Shown here one piece after another: positions 9,088-18,046 of a stretch of 64,000 nt of DNA. The notes beneath the pieces were generated by a model. It saw only the letters and a program-made list of their open reading frames with translations. It did no database searches and was not told where the DNA came from. The DNA comes from Bifidobacterium santillanense (GTDB taxonomy: Bacteria > Actinomycetota > Actinomycetes > Actinomycetales > Bifidobacteriaceae): positions 307,914-371,913 of the forward strand of contig NZ_JAFEJS010000002.1 of NCBI RefSeq assembly GCF_018555385.1, in the 5' to 3' direction. Both the position numbers and the translations under genes were made by a program. Positions within the stretch are counted from its first letter, which is position 1. Each line of letters begins with the position of its first letter.

Positions 9088-9138
9088 TAACCGTAGTTGG
9101 CTATGGAACGACTTATGTTCCATAGCCAACTACGGTTA
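9088..9138 (+). terminator. Strong hairpin between bacteriocin gene and its immunity/transport genes
   Basis: Perfect 22-bp stem (9088-9109 with 9117-9138) and 7-base loop. There is no U-tract, so it is probably a partial terminator or a 3' stabiliser of the short bacteriocin mRNA that lowers expression of the downstream lipoprotein and ABC genes. Confidence 0.7.
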
Positions 9139-9165
9139 TGCAAAAGCATAATGAAAAGAGTCGTA

Positions 9166-9651
9166 ATGAAGAAAACATTTGCTATGCTGCTGACGGTTGG
9201 AATGATGCTCGGAGTCGGTGCATGCGGTCAGAGTGCAACAAATAGCGCGGATACGCTGACATGGGAGCAGTCAAATCAAGAATACAAGAAAACCACTGAG
9301 AACTTCCCCTTCGCACTCTCTGACGGCGATCAGTTTCCCTCGGATATGACCAAAGCCACGAGCGACAATCAGCTCTACCAGAAAGGGTGGGGTGAGGGAC
9401 AGGCTTATTTCTACTGGATCTGTTCAACCGAGAACAAGATATTGAACAACTCCGATGATGGCAGTGACCAGCAGTCGCTGAGCGAATTGGAGAAGGTAAC
9501 CGATACCGATTGGTTCAAGACGTATTACATAGATGAAGACAATGTTTTTAAGAATGAAGTAATCGGCAAGGCACAGCTGGGAGATACCTCTGTTATGCAA
9601 CAGTTCTATGATTCCGATTGCACTTGGTACCGAGACGTAAACGGGTTGTGA
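9166..9651 (+). CDS. Lipoprotein of the bacteriocin locus, unknown function
   Basis: A 161-residue protein with a lipoprotein signal (MKKTFAMLLTVGMMLG, lipobox VGAC with Cys near residue 20). The mature part is acidic, with two further Cys residues (WICSTE and DSDCTW) that could form a disulfide. Start ATG 9166 is chosen because AAAAGAG lies upstream and it gives a compact signal peptide. It lies between the candidate bacteriocin and the MacA-like gene; a surface immunity role is plausible but unproven. Confidence 0.6.
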   Translation: MKKTFAMLLTVGMMLGVGACGQSATNSADTLTWEQSNQEYKKTTENFPFALSDGDQFPSDMTKATSDNQLYQKGWGEGQAYFYWICSTENKILNNSDDGSDQQSLSELEKVTDTDWFKTYYIDEDNVFKNEVIGKAQLGDTSVMQQFYDSDCTWYRDVNGL

Positions 9652-9653
9652 TT

Positions 9654-10538
9654 ATGGCCAGATCTTACGGAAAGCTCCAGCGAATAATTAGCGCGATTTT
9701 GACAATGACCATCTTCTCCGCGATTACGGGATGCGCCTCTGATGATCAAGGATTTACTGAGAATGGAAGCAACAGTCAGTCGCAATCGCAAACACAAACA
9801 GTGACCGTTCGAAGAGGGAAAGTCATTCCCCTGATATCAGCGACTTCTGAGGTGCGCGTTTCGTCAGATTTCACTGTTTCCGCTTCCCGGCCAGGCATGT
9901 TTCACGGTTCCGTCACGGACGGGCAATTGGTACAGACCGGAGACAAGCTGGGCACTATCGATGATACGACGGTGACGACTCCTGTAGATGGCGTGGTCAC
10001 ATCAGTGGCGAGAGACAATTCCGTATCGGCCAATTACCCTCTGGTGGGAATACAGTACGGAGGATTGTCCACGGTCGTAGACGCATCGGTATTACTGCGA
10101 TCGATAGGCACCGATACGGAGATAACAGGACGCTTCCAGGTCATGGACGGGCAGGGGCCAACCAATTGTGCCGCTGTCGTTGGCTCTGATGCGGTTAATA
10201 CGACGGATACGTCTGGCATATCGGGGCCCACGGAGGGCACGCGCAATCTGCAATGTCTCTTTCCTAAGAACACCGCCGCTTTTCCCGGTCAGAGCGCAAC
10301 CACAGCACTAATGGGCGTCGCGGTTGATGACGCTTTGCTGCTCCCAATCTCAAGCGTGTCAGGACGTCTTGAATCAGGAAAGGTATCCGTCGTGAAAAAT
10401 GGCAAATCCAAAGTCGTTGCGGTGAAATTGGGCGTTTCTGACGGAAGTCATATCCAAATACTGAAAGGCCTCAATGAAGGCGACATTGTTTCTGCGGTCG
10501 CTCCGGGTCTGGCGGATGATGTGAACGAGAATCAATGA
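9654..10538 (+). CDS. MacA/HlyD-like membrane fusion lipoprotein
   Basis: A 294-residue periplasmic-adaptor-type protein with a lipoprotein signal (SAITGC, Cys near residue 25). Residues about 85-125 resemble the half lipoyl motif (DGQLVQTGDKLGTIDDTTVT, PVDGVV) and the C-terminal third has the membrane-proximal beta strands of RND/MacA adaptors (SGRLESGKVSVVKNG, ILKGLNEGDIV). Together with the next two genes it forms a MacAB-type complex that exports or repels a substrate at the membrane. It starts 2 bases after the lipoprotein stop codon; no strong ribosome-binding site is visible, so translation may be coupled. Confidence 0.75.
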   Translation: MARSYGKLQRIISAILTMTIFSAITGCASDDQGFTENGSNSQSQSQTQTVTVRRGKVIPLISATSEVRVSSDFTVSASRPGMFHGSVTDGQLVQTGDKLGTIDDTTVTTPVDGVVTSVARDNSVSANYPLVGIQYGGLSTVVDASVLLRSIGTDTEITGRFQVMDGQGPTNCAAVVGSDAVNTTDTSGISGPTEGTRNLQCLFPKNTAAFPGQSATTALMGVAVDDALLLPISSVSGRLESGKVSVVKNGKSKVVAVKLGVSDGSHIQILKGLNEGDIVSAVAPGLADDVNENQ

Positions 10539-10557
10539 CGGGAAAAGGCGAGTTCCG

Positions 10558-11259
10558 ATGAATGACCGTATGCCAATCATACGATTGAGCAATGTAAGTG
10601 CCAATGTCCGACTACCTAACGGTGACAAACTCACAACCGTGCGAAATGCATCGGTCGAATTTGAAAAGGGAACTTCGACCGCAATCGTCGGAAAATCCGG
10701 CTCGGGAAAGACCAGCATAGCCTCTATCATCGGTCTGCTTAATGCGCAATTCTCAGGAACACTGGAGTTCAACGGCGAAAGCGTTGACGGATGGTCCGAT
10801 GCTCGGCGCACGAAGTTCCGGTGTGCCCACATAGGATTTGTATTCCAAAACTACTCCCTTATTCCACATCTGCGAGTTGTCGAAAATGTGGCACTTCCAT
10901 TGGAATACAGCCGGAAATATACCAAAAGAAAAATGCATAGAAGGATTTCAAATGCGCTGCAGTCCGTCGGATTGTCCAATCGCGCCTCTGCATTCCCCTC
11001 ATCCTTGTCTGGTGGAGAACAACAGCGGGTCGCGATAGCTCGTGCACTGGTCACAGGCCCGGACATCATCATCTGCGATGAGCCTACTGGCGCCCTTGAC
11101 ACGGAAACCGGAAACGCGGTCGCGGATCTTCTGTTTGACCGCGTCAACCAAGACCATACGACACTGATTCTTGTGACGCATGACCCTCAACTTGCGTCGA
11201 AATGTCAGCGTCAGATCATCATGGAAAGAGGTGAATTGCATGCTCAAAATGATCATTAA
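10558..11259 (+). CDS. ABC transporter ATP-binding protein (MacB/LolD type)
   Basis: A 233-residue nucleotide-binding subunit. Walker A GKSGSGKT is at residues 45-52, a Q-loop at VFQNYSLIPHL, the ABC signature LSGGEQQRVAIARAL begins at residue 150, Walker B IIICDEPTGALD follows and the switch His is in LVTHDP. It belongs to the family that works with FtsX/MacB permeases in efflux and immunity to antimicrobial peptides. Its 3' end overlaps the permease gene by 20 bases. Confidence 0.93.
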   Translation: MNDRMPIIRLSNVSANVRLPNGDKLTTVRNASVEFEKGTSTAIVGKSGSGKTSIASIIGLLNAQFSGTLEFNGESVDGWSDARRTKFRCAHIGFVFQNYSLIPHLRVVENVALPLEYSRKYTKRKMHRRISNALQSVGLSNRASAFPSSLSGGEQQRVAIARALVTGPDIIICDEPTGALDTETGNAVADLLFDRVNQDHTTLILVTHDPQLASKCQRQIIMERGELHAQNDH

Positions 11260-12397
11260 AGATCTTCGTCTCTCTCCTATGCGATCGATTCTGACATCAC
11301 TGTCCATGGCCGTTGGAATCCTGTCTCTCATCGCTTCGGTGCTTATCGGAACGACCGGAAAAGATTATCTGCAGACCATCAATGCACAACTTTCGGGATG
11401 GTCTCCCACATACACATTGACTGTCAAAGATGCGGGCACAAACTCGTCAAAAGCCAATGCCGCATTTTTGGACAGTCTAGAGCACAGTCAGGATGCGGCT
11501 ATTGCTGCTGAATACCAAATATCCTCACTCGGCGTATACCAGCACGGCAAGATTCAGAACGCCACCTTCCTCATCGCATCTTCCAACCGTAGCCTCATCT
11601 ACCCCAATCACCTGATTTCAGGAATCGGATGCCCAACCGACAACGAACAAACCTCACCTTGCGTGGTCGTCAACGAAGCAGCCAATAATCTATATACCGT
11701 CAACAACTCACTAACGATTGGACAATTCAACAGTATTTCAACGTTCAATGTGCACGTCAGAGGCGTCGTGAGCGATGGATCCACTGAACCTGTGATATAT
11801 ATGAACCCAATAATGCTGCAGACGTTCTTTCCTCTGCTCTGGACCCCGAGCAGCATCACCTTGCGAGTACATCCCCATTCATTATCGTTCAACGAATCGG
11901 AGATCAAACAGCTCGTCAATGACATGCTCTTCGACACTGTCGGCGGCTCGGTGACGGATACGACCAGAACCGACAATGCGGAAAGCTATGATTCCATAGT
12001 AAGTTTCCTACAGGCCGCAACACTGGTCTCCGCCCTGCTATTGCTGACGGTATCCACTATAGGTATCATCAACATAGGCATGGCCGGTATCGAGCAACGA
12101 GCCCGCGAACTGTTGATACGGCGCGCTCTCGGGGCAACACGGCTTAGCATCGTCTGTCTCGTCGTAGGATCGTCCGTCATGCTAAGCCTTTTCGTTGCTT
12201 TAGGATCCATAATAATTTCATTGCTTATCGTAGGAACATTACCCGTATTATTGCCCGCAGCATCTATGGTTCAACTGCAATACCCCGTCTCTGCTGCTAT
12301 TATCGCCTGCGCCGCTGCAGTTGCAACGGCCGCACTTGGAGCACTGGCCCCAGCTATCAAAGCAGCACGACTGCAACCAGCACTTGCTCTCCGCTGA
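11240..12397 (+). CDS. ABC transporter permease, FtsX/MacB family
   Basis: A 385-residue protein with the MacB topology: one N-terminal transmembrane helix (about 15-38), a large extracytoplasmic domain (about 40-265), then three C-terminal helices (about 275-300, 325-350, 358-380). ATG 11240 is chosen because GAAAGAGGTG lies just upstream and the N terminus then reads MLKMIIKDLRLSPMRSIL as in family members. It pairs with the ATPase to export or protect against the peptide encoded at the start of the locus. Confidence 0.88.
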   Translation: MLKMIIKDLRLSPMRSILTSLSMAVGILSLIASVLIGTTGKDYLQTINAQLSGWSPTYTLTVKDAGTNSSKANAAFLDSLEHSQDAAIAAEYQISSLGVYQHGKIQNATFLIASSNRSLIYPNHLISGIGCPTDNEQTSPCVVVNEAANNLYTVNNSLTIGQFNSISTFNVHVRGVVSDGSTEPVIYMNPIMLQTFFPLLWTPSSITLRVHPHSLSFNESEIKQLVNDMLFDTVGGSVTDTTRTDNAESYDSIVSFLQAATLVSALLLLTVSTIGIINIGMAGIEQRARELLIRRALGATRLSIVCLVVGSSVMLSLFVALGSIIISLLIVGTLPVLLPAASMVQLQYPVSAAIIACAAAVATAALGALAPAIKAARLQPALALR

Positions 12398-12423
12398 TAT
12401 CGACGGTTGAACTTATGGCTGCA

Positions 12424-14085
12424 CTACATCGCTTTCCTTGATTCGAATGGCGGAATCCCTCTGAGCAGGTATACGCACTGGCTGGTGGGGATGCGCCCAA
12501 GTTCGTCCGGGGTGAGGAGTTTTCTCGCGTTCTTGCGGTTACTGCGCGTCCAGCTGCCGTTGAGACCTTTGGTTTCGCTGGTTTCAATGACATCGATGGT
12601 CTGGTCTCCGAGTCGGTCGCTGATGTATTTGGTGGTGCTGGGTTCGTTGCCGCCGAGGAAGAGCTGGCTGTCGCAGTTGCCTGCGATGGTCTCCCAGTCA
12701 TCTCGGTAGAGGCTTTTGCCTTGGCTTACGGTCTGGAGGATGATGCTGCAGCTGATGCGCCGGCTTCGTATGGTGGCAATGAGCCTTACGAAGTTGGGGA
12801 TTTTGCCGATGTTGGCGAATTCGTCGAGCATGCAGTGCACATCGCGGTCGAGCACGCCGTCGGGTTTGGTGTCGGCTTTGCGTACGAGTGTTTCAAAGAG
12901 GCATTGGTAGAAGACGCTGGCGATGAAGGAGAATGTGGCGTTGGTGTCGGGCAGTTCGAGGTAGATGATGCGTTTGCCTTGGTCGAGGGTTTCGAGCCGG
13001 ATGTCGTCGCCGTCGAGGATCCGGCGTACCTCGCGCACTTGGAGTGGTGCGAGGTGGACGCCGGTGGTGATGATGATGCTTTTCTTGGTTTCGCCGGCGC
13101 CTTTGAGGAACGTGTTGTATTGGGCGCATGCGAAGGCGAGCCCGTCGAGCATGTTCCGGGTTTCCTTGTCGTAGTCGTCGGGGTGTTCGCGCATGCGGTG
13201 GATTTCGGTTTGGGTTTCGGCGAAGAGCGCGTCGATGATGTATTCCTTGTCTTCGTCCTGTTCGCTGGCTCCCATTCGGTCGAGTGTGTCGGTGACTTGG
13301 TTGAGGGTGGGGTTGTTTTCGGTGTAGTAGGTCCATGCGATGAGGGCGCATAGGAGTGCTTTTTCGGCGTCCTGCCAGAAGCTGTCTCCGGTTTTGCGGT
13401 CTCCGGTGGCGTTGGTGACGAGGTTGTCGGTCAGACGCAGGATCGCGGATTGGGGCTCTTCGGGGTCGATGTAGCGCATGGGGTTGAACCGGTCGGATCG
13501 GTCGAGGTGGATGAGGTCGAGCGTGTTGACCTGGTATCCGCGATCGCGCATGACGTGTTCCGTGTCGCGTTTGAGTTCGCCTTTGGGGTCGGTGACGGCC
13601 CAGTTCATATCCACGGATAATAGGTTGGGTTTGACGTAGTAGCGGGTTTTGCCGGAGCCTGATGAGCCGAGCAGGAGCGCATTGAGGTTGCGCAGGGTGT
13701 GTTGCGTGTCTATGGATAGCCGTTCAGTCGCGGTGAATCGGATGTTGCGGGATTCCACGGGGTCGATGAACGGTTTGATGTCCTTTGGGGTGCCCCAGTG
13801 GGCGGAACCGTGTTCCTCGCCGCTGCGCAGGTTCAGGCATGCCGTGTACTTGTATGCCCAGATCAGCAGGCCGACTCCCATTGCGGCGAGTCCGCACAGC
13901 AAATCGGTATGATTCGTGGATAGGTGGAATGGATGGTACAGGTCGAGCCAGAATCTGTTCATCAGGTCGATCACGCTCGTGCCTTCATCCAGATCGGTGC
14001 GTATCTGGTAGCCGATCTTGTCGCCCAGCCAGAACAGCGTGAACAGTCCCATGGCCGCGGGCAGTATGGCTTGCAGGCGTTTCAT
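12424..14085 (-). CDS. VirD4/TraG-type conjugative coupling protein
   Basis: A 553-residue ATPase that links the relaxosome to the mating channel. Two N-terminal membrane helices lie at about 5-22 and 62-80, followed by Walker A GSSGSGKT (residues 140-147) and Walker B in HCMLDEFANIGKI, with the TraG motifs SIIIT and SCSIILQTVSQ. Length fits the family. Start ATG 14085 has an AGGGGAAA ribosome-binding site. It is the last gene of the leftward transfer operon and converges on the bacteriocin permease gene with a 26-base gap. Confidence 0.93.
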   Translation of the reverse strand: MKRLQAILPAAMGLFTLFWLGDKIGYQIRTDLDEGTSVIDLMNRFWLDLYHPFHLSTNHTDLLCGLAAMGVGLLIWAYKYTACLNLRSGEEHGSAHWGTPKDIKPFIDPVESRNIRFTATERLSIDTQHTLRNLNALLLGSSGSGKTRYYVKPNLLSVDMNWAVTDPKGELKRDTEHVMRDRGYQVNTLDLIHLDRSDRFNPMRYIDPEEPQSAILRLTDNLVTNATGDRKTGDSFWQDAEKALLCALIAWTYYTENNPTLNQVTDTLDRMGASEQDEDKEYIIDALFAETQTEIHRMREHPDDYDKETRNMLDGLAFACAQYNTFLKGAGETKKSIIITTGVHLAPLQVREVRRILDGDDIRLETLDQGKRIIYLELPDTNATFSFIASVFYQCLFETLVRKADTKPDGVLDRDVHCMLDEFANIGKIPNFVRLIATIRSRRISCSIILQTVSQGKSLYRDDWETIAGNCDSQLFLGGNEPSTTKYISDRLGDQTIDVIETSETKGLNGSWTRSNRKNARKLLTPDELGRIPTSQCVYLLRGIPPFESRKAM

Positions 14086-14518
14086 TGGTTTCCCCTGTCT
14101 CTTTCCGTGCCGCCGCGGTGCTGCGCGTTATGGTTCGTCGCATGTCATCACCTGCGGGGACGTCGGTCGGTTGCGGGATCCGACTGTTGATGCGGTGTTC
14201 GGCGCGGACGCGAATGTTCGTGAGCGTCTGTTCCTTGGTCCATGGCGGATCGTCGGCTGTCGGATGCATGACGGCGGTGTCCGCCGTCGAAGGCTCATCT
14301 CGTCCGGGCTCCGTCTGTCTGTTTCCCGCGTCGGCGGCGATGGTGATGCGCGTGAGGCCTTGGCGGTTCTCGATGGTGTCGTCTCCGTCGCACATCGCGG
14401 CAAGGATGCGCCCCGCGGGTGTTTCCGCATCGTAGATGGTCGGGTTCCCGCGTGTGATTGGAATGCCAACGGTTTCCTCGCCTGCATCGATGATCGTGAT
14501 TGTTCGTGCCGTGTTCAC
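13985..14518 (-). CDS. Hypothetical ICE protein overlapping the coupling-protein gene
   Basis: A 177-residue protein starting with GTG (MNTARTITIIDAGEETVGI), whose start codon overlaps the TGA of the upstream SSB-like gene (GTGA), which supports translation. The last 101 bases overlap the start of the VirD4 gene in another frame, unusually long. The N-terminal half looks like an ordered alpha/beta domain; the C-terminal half is polar and Arg/Thr-rich. No known family is recognised. Confidence 0.5.
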   Translation of the reverse strand: MNTARTITIIDAGEETVGIPITRGNPTIYDAETPAGRILAAMCDGDDTIENRQGLTRITIAADAGNRQTEPGRDEPSTADTAVMHPTADDPPWTKEQTLTNIRVRAEHRINSRIPQPTDVPAGDDMRRTITRSTAAARKETGETNETPASHTARGHGTVHAVLAGRQDRLPDTHRSG

Positions 14519-14823
14519 GGGAGCGTGTCCTTGACGCTGGTGTGCAGGGCCATTTCGTCGGCCAGGATGTAGGCTTCGTCGGCGTTTTCCTCTTCGTGGA
14601 TGATGCCGTGGACGATGAACCGTCGTCCCTGCAGCGCGCCCTGTTCGCGCAGGTATGCCGCATGGTCTCCGGCCGCGTGCACGCGGATGATGAGTGGCGT
14701 GTCCATGGTGCCGGCGTTCACGGTCAGGGTTGCCGTCGTCCTGCCGTCGCCGTCGGTGTGGAATCTGGCGTCATCGGTGAGGATGCCGCGCGCATAGGCC
14801 TGCGGATGTCGGGCGTCGCTCAT
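14515..14823 (-). CDS. SSB-like (OB-fold) small protein
   Basis: A 102-residue protein resembling the OB fold of single-stranded-DNA-binding proteins: YARGILTDDARFHTDGDGRT, then TATLTVNAGTMDTPLIIRVH, AAYLREQGALQGRRFIVHGII and a short acidic end. ICEs often carry such proteins to protect transferred strands. Both ends have 4-base overlaps (ATGA with the gene before, GTGA with the gene after), placing it firmly in the leftward transfer operon. Assignment is by pattern, not by a diagnostic residue. Confidence 0.6.
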   Translation of the reverse strand: MSDARHPQAYARGILTDDARFHTDGDGRTTATLTVNAGTMDTPLIIRVHAAGDHAAYLREQGALQGRRFIVHGIIHEEENADEAYILADEMALHTSVKDTLP

Positions 14824-15533
14824 CGGCCTGGTCTGCGTTTTCTGGCGGGTTTGCCGATGTTCGGGGCTTTGCCTTGGATGGCGTTGATGGCGTCGCGTCC
14901 GATGGCGCGGGCGTCGCGGCCGCCGCCGGTGAGCGCGTCGGATTCTGCGCGGGCCTTGGCCACCCGGACGTGTTTGGAGGAGAGCGTGTCGAGGGCCTGT
15001 TCCCGTGCGGCCATGACCCGGATGCTCCACGGGTCCCGGTAGTCGTCGATCGGCTGACTGATGCGGGTGCGGTCGGGCAGTTCGTTGTGTCGGGTCTTGC
15101 GGTCCACCGGGTAGGAGCGGCAGGCGGGGTTCGCGGATTGGATGTAGTGGATTGCGGTGGCGAGGTCGGCGATGCGTTCCTCCGCCGTTTTGTCCATGTC
15201 GATGAGCACGCGGCCCTGCACGTGTTGTTCGTCGCATACGGTGCGTGTCCATGTTTCGTAGTCGCGCACGTCAACGGTGTCCCGTTGTTCGCGGTCGTGC
15301 TGGTATCGCGCGGCGTCGAACCGGTAGGTGATGTCGTGCGGGTGCACGTCGGCCGACCATTCGGGCAACGGTTCGATGGGGATCTCACGCAGGGTGACGA
15401 GCCGGTACGGTGGTTCGATGTCCCCGTAGGAGCCTTGGGGCTGAAGGATGCCGAAGCCTTCCATGCGCAGCTCGTAGCCGAGGCGTTTGAGTTCGTCCTG
15501 CAGTTGCCGGTAGGCGGTGTCCATGTTGGTCAT
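14820..15533 (-). CDS. Hypothetical ICE protein
   Basis: A 237-residue soluble protein (MTNMDTAYRQLQDELKRLGY) with no membrane segment and a basic C terminus (GKPARKRRPGR). GAGGAG lies upstream of ATG 15533. The C-terminal pattern DAIQGKAPNIGKPARK-like, a short 'N/DAI-x-GKA' motif before a basic tail, recurs in other proteins of this operon (DAIKDRAELR, DIRTRAGKRI, DGIRQRASQR), suggesting a shared interaction or signal segment. Function unknown. Confidence 0.55.
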   Translation of the reverse strand: MTNMDTAYRQLQDELKRLGYELRMEGFGILQPQGSYGDIEPPYRLVTLREIPIEPLPEWSADVHPHDITYRFDAARYQHDREQRDTVDVRDYETWTRTVCDEQHVQGRVLIDMDKTAEERIADLATAIHYIQSANPACRSYPVDRKTRHNELPDRTRISQPIDDYRDPWSIRVMAAREQALDTLSSKHVRVAKARAESDALTGGGRDARAIGRDAINAIQGKAPNIGKPARKRRPGR

Positions 15534-15551
15534 GCTGGTCTCCTCGGCGGC

Positions 15552-17012
15552 TTATCGGTTGCGGGTCTTCGTCCGGTCCGGCGTGGATGGATGGGCTGTG
15601 GGGTCGTCGGCGCGCTGGCTGGCCCGTTGGCGTATGCCGTCGAGCACCGCGTCCTTGCCTTTCGACGTATTCGGTTCTTCCTCTGTCACTGGTTTGGGGT
15701 TGAAGGAGGTGATGGGTGCGGGCAGCGCGTATCCCTGGTCGATCGGGGTGATGCCGTCGGCGGGGTCGAGTTCGTCGGCGGGTCTGGCGCCCATGGTTTC
15801 GGCGAGTATCGCGGCGGCGTCGCCGCGCCCGGTCCGGTCGGCGATGATGCGTTGGAGGGTGTCTTCCAATCCGGCGCTGATGTCGGTGGAATCGGCGGGC
15901 ATGATGCACTGGTAGACGGGTGCTCCCCAGTTCGTCGCCGTGCCGGCGAGCGTGTATTCCATGATGCGTTCGTCGGGTTCGAGCAGCGATTCGAGCCGGA
16001 ACGGTTCCCGTGTTGGCACCTGGTCGGGATTGGCGTGTTCTGCTGCGTGTTCGGCGACGAGTTGGGCGAACGTGGCCGATCCTGAGGGCATGTCGCCATC
16101 CAGCTGGTCGGCCACCGGTTTGACGAGGCCTTGGACCTGTTGGCGCAGGTGTTCGTCATCGGTGTCGTTGGCCTGCATGATGCGTTCGGTGATGCGTGTG
16201 GCGTCGTCTGATCGCATCACGTTGTCGTGCGTGTCTCCCCAGCGTTCGATCATCCGCATCGCGTCGGGGGTCGACTGCGTCGTGGCGTCGAGACCGGGCT
16301 CGTCGTCGGTGTAGGCGTCGATGATCTGCTTGAGTTCCGTGCCGGAATACCGTTTGGTGTCGGGGATGGTGGAGTCGAGCAGGAACCCGTGGTCGGCGAG
16401 GGTGACGTTGTCGTTGATGACGGCGTCGCGCCCGTATTTCGCCACGTCGAAATACATGCCGTATGGTCCGTCAAGGAGTTTCGCGAGTTCGGTGCTTTGG
16501 TTGACGCAATGCCAGCCGTACATCTCGTCCAGGTCGGGCGTGTTCTCCTGTGTGATGCCTTGCGGCGGGTCGTAGGTCATGTATTCGATGTCCTCGGATT
16601 GGACGAGCAGGTTCGCCAGTCCGATCGGGTCGTGCACGCCGTTCATGTCGGCTGCCAGCCGTACAGCCTCCAATGCTTCGGGCTGGTCTTGCGCGAAGAT
16701 CCGGGCGGCTTGCGCGAGCGTGTTCAGGACGTGGAGGTCTTCGTATTCGCCGGGCCGGTAGTCGAGTGCGGCGAGCAGGCCCGTGTATTCGTGGTCGAAG
16801 ATGCCGTATTCCTCATAGGTGACGCCTCCTTGGCGTCCGATCTCATAGGCTTGCTGCGCGTCGAGCGTCAGTCCTACCTGTTCGGTGAGGAACCGGTCGA
16901 TCCGCTGTTCGTCCGTGGGCAGGCGCAGCCATCCGCCGATGAGCGTGCCCTCGTTGTATCGGCCGAGGTTGCCTACCCATACGTTGATCGTCAGATCGTC
17001 TTCCGCCATCAT
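15552..17012 (-). CDS. ArdA-like antirestriction domain protein
   Basis: A 486-residue acidic protein. The N-terminal 170 residues follow the ArdA pattern (INVWVGNLGRYNEGTLIGGW, LRLPTDEQRIDRFL, EEYGIFDHEYTG), a DNA mimic that blocks type I restriction enzymes when an element enters a new host. The long C-terminal extension is of unknown role and ends with the DGIRQRAS basic motif seen in neighbours. ATG 17012 is chosen because AAGGAG lies 5-6 bases upstream and it overlaps the preceding stop as ATGA. Confidence 0.7.
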   Translation of the reverse strand: MMAEDDLTINVWVGNLGRYNEGTLIGGWLRLPTDEQRIDRFLTEQVGLTLDAQQAYEIGRQGGVTYEEYGIFDHEYTGLLAALDYRPGEYEDLHVLNTLAQAARIFAQDQPEALEAVRLAADMNGVHDPIGLANLLVQSEDIEYMTYDPPQGITQENTPDLDEMYGWHCVNQSTELAKLLDGPYGMYFDVAKYGRDAVINDNVTLADHGFLLDSTIPDTKRYSGTELKQIIDAYTDDEPGLDATTQSTPDAMRMIERWGDTHDNVMRSDDATRITERIMQANDTDDEHLRQQVQGLVKPVADQLDGDMPSGSATFAQLVAEHAAEHANPDQVPTREPFRLESLLEPDERIMEYTLAGTATNWGAPVYQCIMPADSTDISAGLEDTLQRIIADRTGRGDAAAILAETMGARPADELDPADGITPIDQGYALPAPITSFNPKPVTEEEPNTSKGKDAVLDGIRQRASQRADDPTAHPSTPDRTKTRNR

Positions 17013-18007
17013 CGGCTCCTTGTCTGTGTTTGCGTCTGCGTTCTTGCCTGCGCGGTGGATGGTGTTTGCGCGCGGAGCTCGGCCCTGTCCTTGATGGCGT
17101 CGAGCGTCCGGCTCTTGCCGGCCGGCCGGGATTGCGCGGCCGTCTGTTCGGGGTTCTCCGGATCGGCTGCTGTGGGTGGTTCCTCGCCGGCTGGGGTGCC
17201 GGTGGTGGCGGTGACCGGTTTGTTTTCGGCGCGTTGCCTCGCATAGGCCATGCGTTGCGTTTTGACAGCGCGGCACAGCTGCCATGCGTCGTCGATGCGC
17301 ATGGTCTCGCGTTGCTCGCCTTTGCCACGCCACAGTTCCACCGGTTCGCCGGGTTTGAAGCTGACGGTCACGTCGCGCCCGTTCAGTTTGGCGTCCCTCG
17401 CATGGTCGGTCAGGAAGCGGTCGAGCTGCCATCCGGTCAGGTCCACGCCGCGGATGCTGGTGCCTTGCGGTATCGCCACGCGCATCTTGTCGAACGTGCG
17501 CCCGTCCTTGGAGGTCATCCGGTACAGGTGCACGTAGCTGTTGGGGAAGTTCACGCGCGGCCAGATCTCCCTTGTTCTTCCACCGGCCGCGGGTTGCGTC
17601 GGCCGCTCGCCGCCGGGCCGGCCGACAGCCGTCTCGTTCCGCCTCGGCTCCGGGACCGGGACCTGCGCGTTCCCGGGCTGCTCGGGCTGCCATCGCGTCG
17701 GCGTCTGCATGGCGTCGGGCGTGTTCCATGATCGTGCGGCCTGCGTGCGGATGCGTTGGGCGATCTCGTCGGAGGCCTGATCGAGGTCCGGCGCAGGGAA
17801 GCTGATCGAGGCGTCGGGCCATGCCTGGTTGTGGCGTCGGATCGCGTCATCGACGACCATGCGGGCGACCTGGCCCAGCCGATTGTCCTGCGGCATGCCG
17901 GCGGCCGCGTATTGCTCGCCGCGTCGTGCGATGTCCGCCAGGGCCTGCCGGTCGTTGTCGATGAGGTTGTCCATGAGCCAACGCGCGTTGGCTGAAAGCT
18001 CGGGCAT
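17009..18007 (-). CDS. Hypothetical ICE protein
   Basis: A 332-residue soluble protein with an N-terminal helical part (LSANARWLMDNLIDNDRQAL), a Pro/Gln-rich linker at about 95-145, and a folded core at about 148-260 (NSYVHLYRMTSKDGRTFDKM, RVAIPQGTSIRGVDLTGWQL). The tail is Thr/Gln/Arg-rich. Similar proteins are carried by actinobacterial ICEs next to pcfB, but I know of no function. AAAGGAG precedes ATG 18007. Confidence 0.55.
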   Translation of the reverse strand: MPELSANARWLMDNLIDNDRQALADIARRGEQYAAAGMPQDNRLGQVARMVVDDAIRRHNQAWPDASISFPAPDLDQASDEIAQRIRTQAARSWNTPDAMQTPTRWQPEQPGNAQVPVPEPRRNETAVGRPGGERPTQPAAGGRTREIWPRVNFPNSYVHLYRMTSKDGRTFDKMRVAIPQGTSIRGVDLTGWQLDRFLTDHARDAKLNGRDVTVSFKPGEPVELWRGKGEQRETMRIDDAWQLCRAVKTQRMAYARQRAENKPVTATTGTPAGEEPPTAADPENPEQTAAQSRPAGKSRTLDAIKDRAELRAQTPSTAQARTQTQTQTRSR

Positions 18008-18046
18008 GACGATGCTCCTTTCCGGTCATGGTCGTCGCGCATCCGT

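Noticed and set aside
14874..16085. Rightward open frame of 403 codons
   Set aside because: It is the antisense of the 237-aa and ArdA-like genes, which have coupled starts and good ribosome-binding sites; the frame is Gly/Val/Arg-rich without domain pattern.
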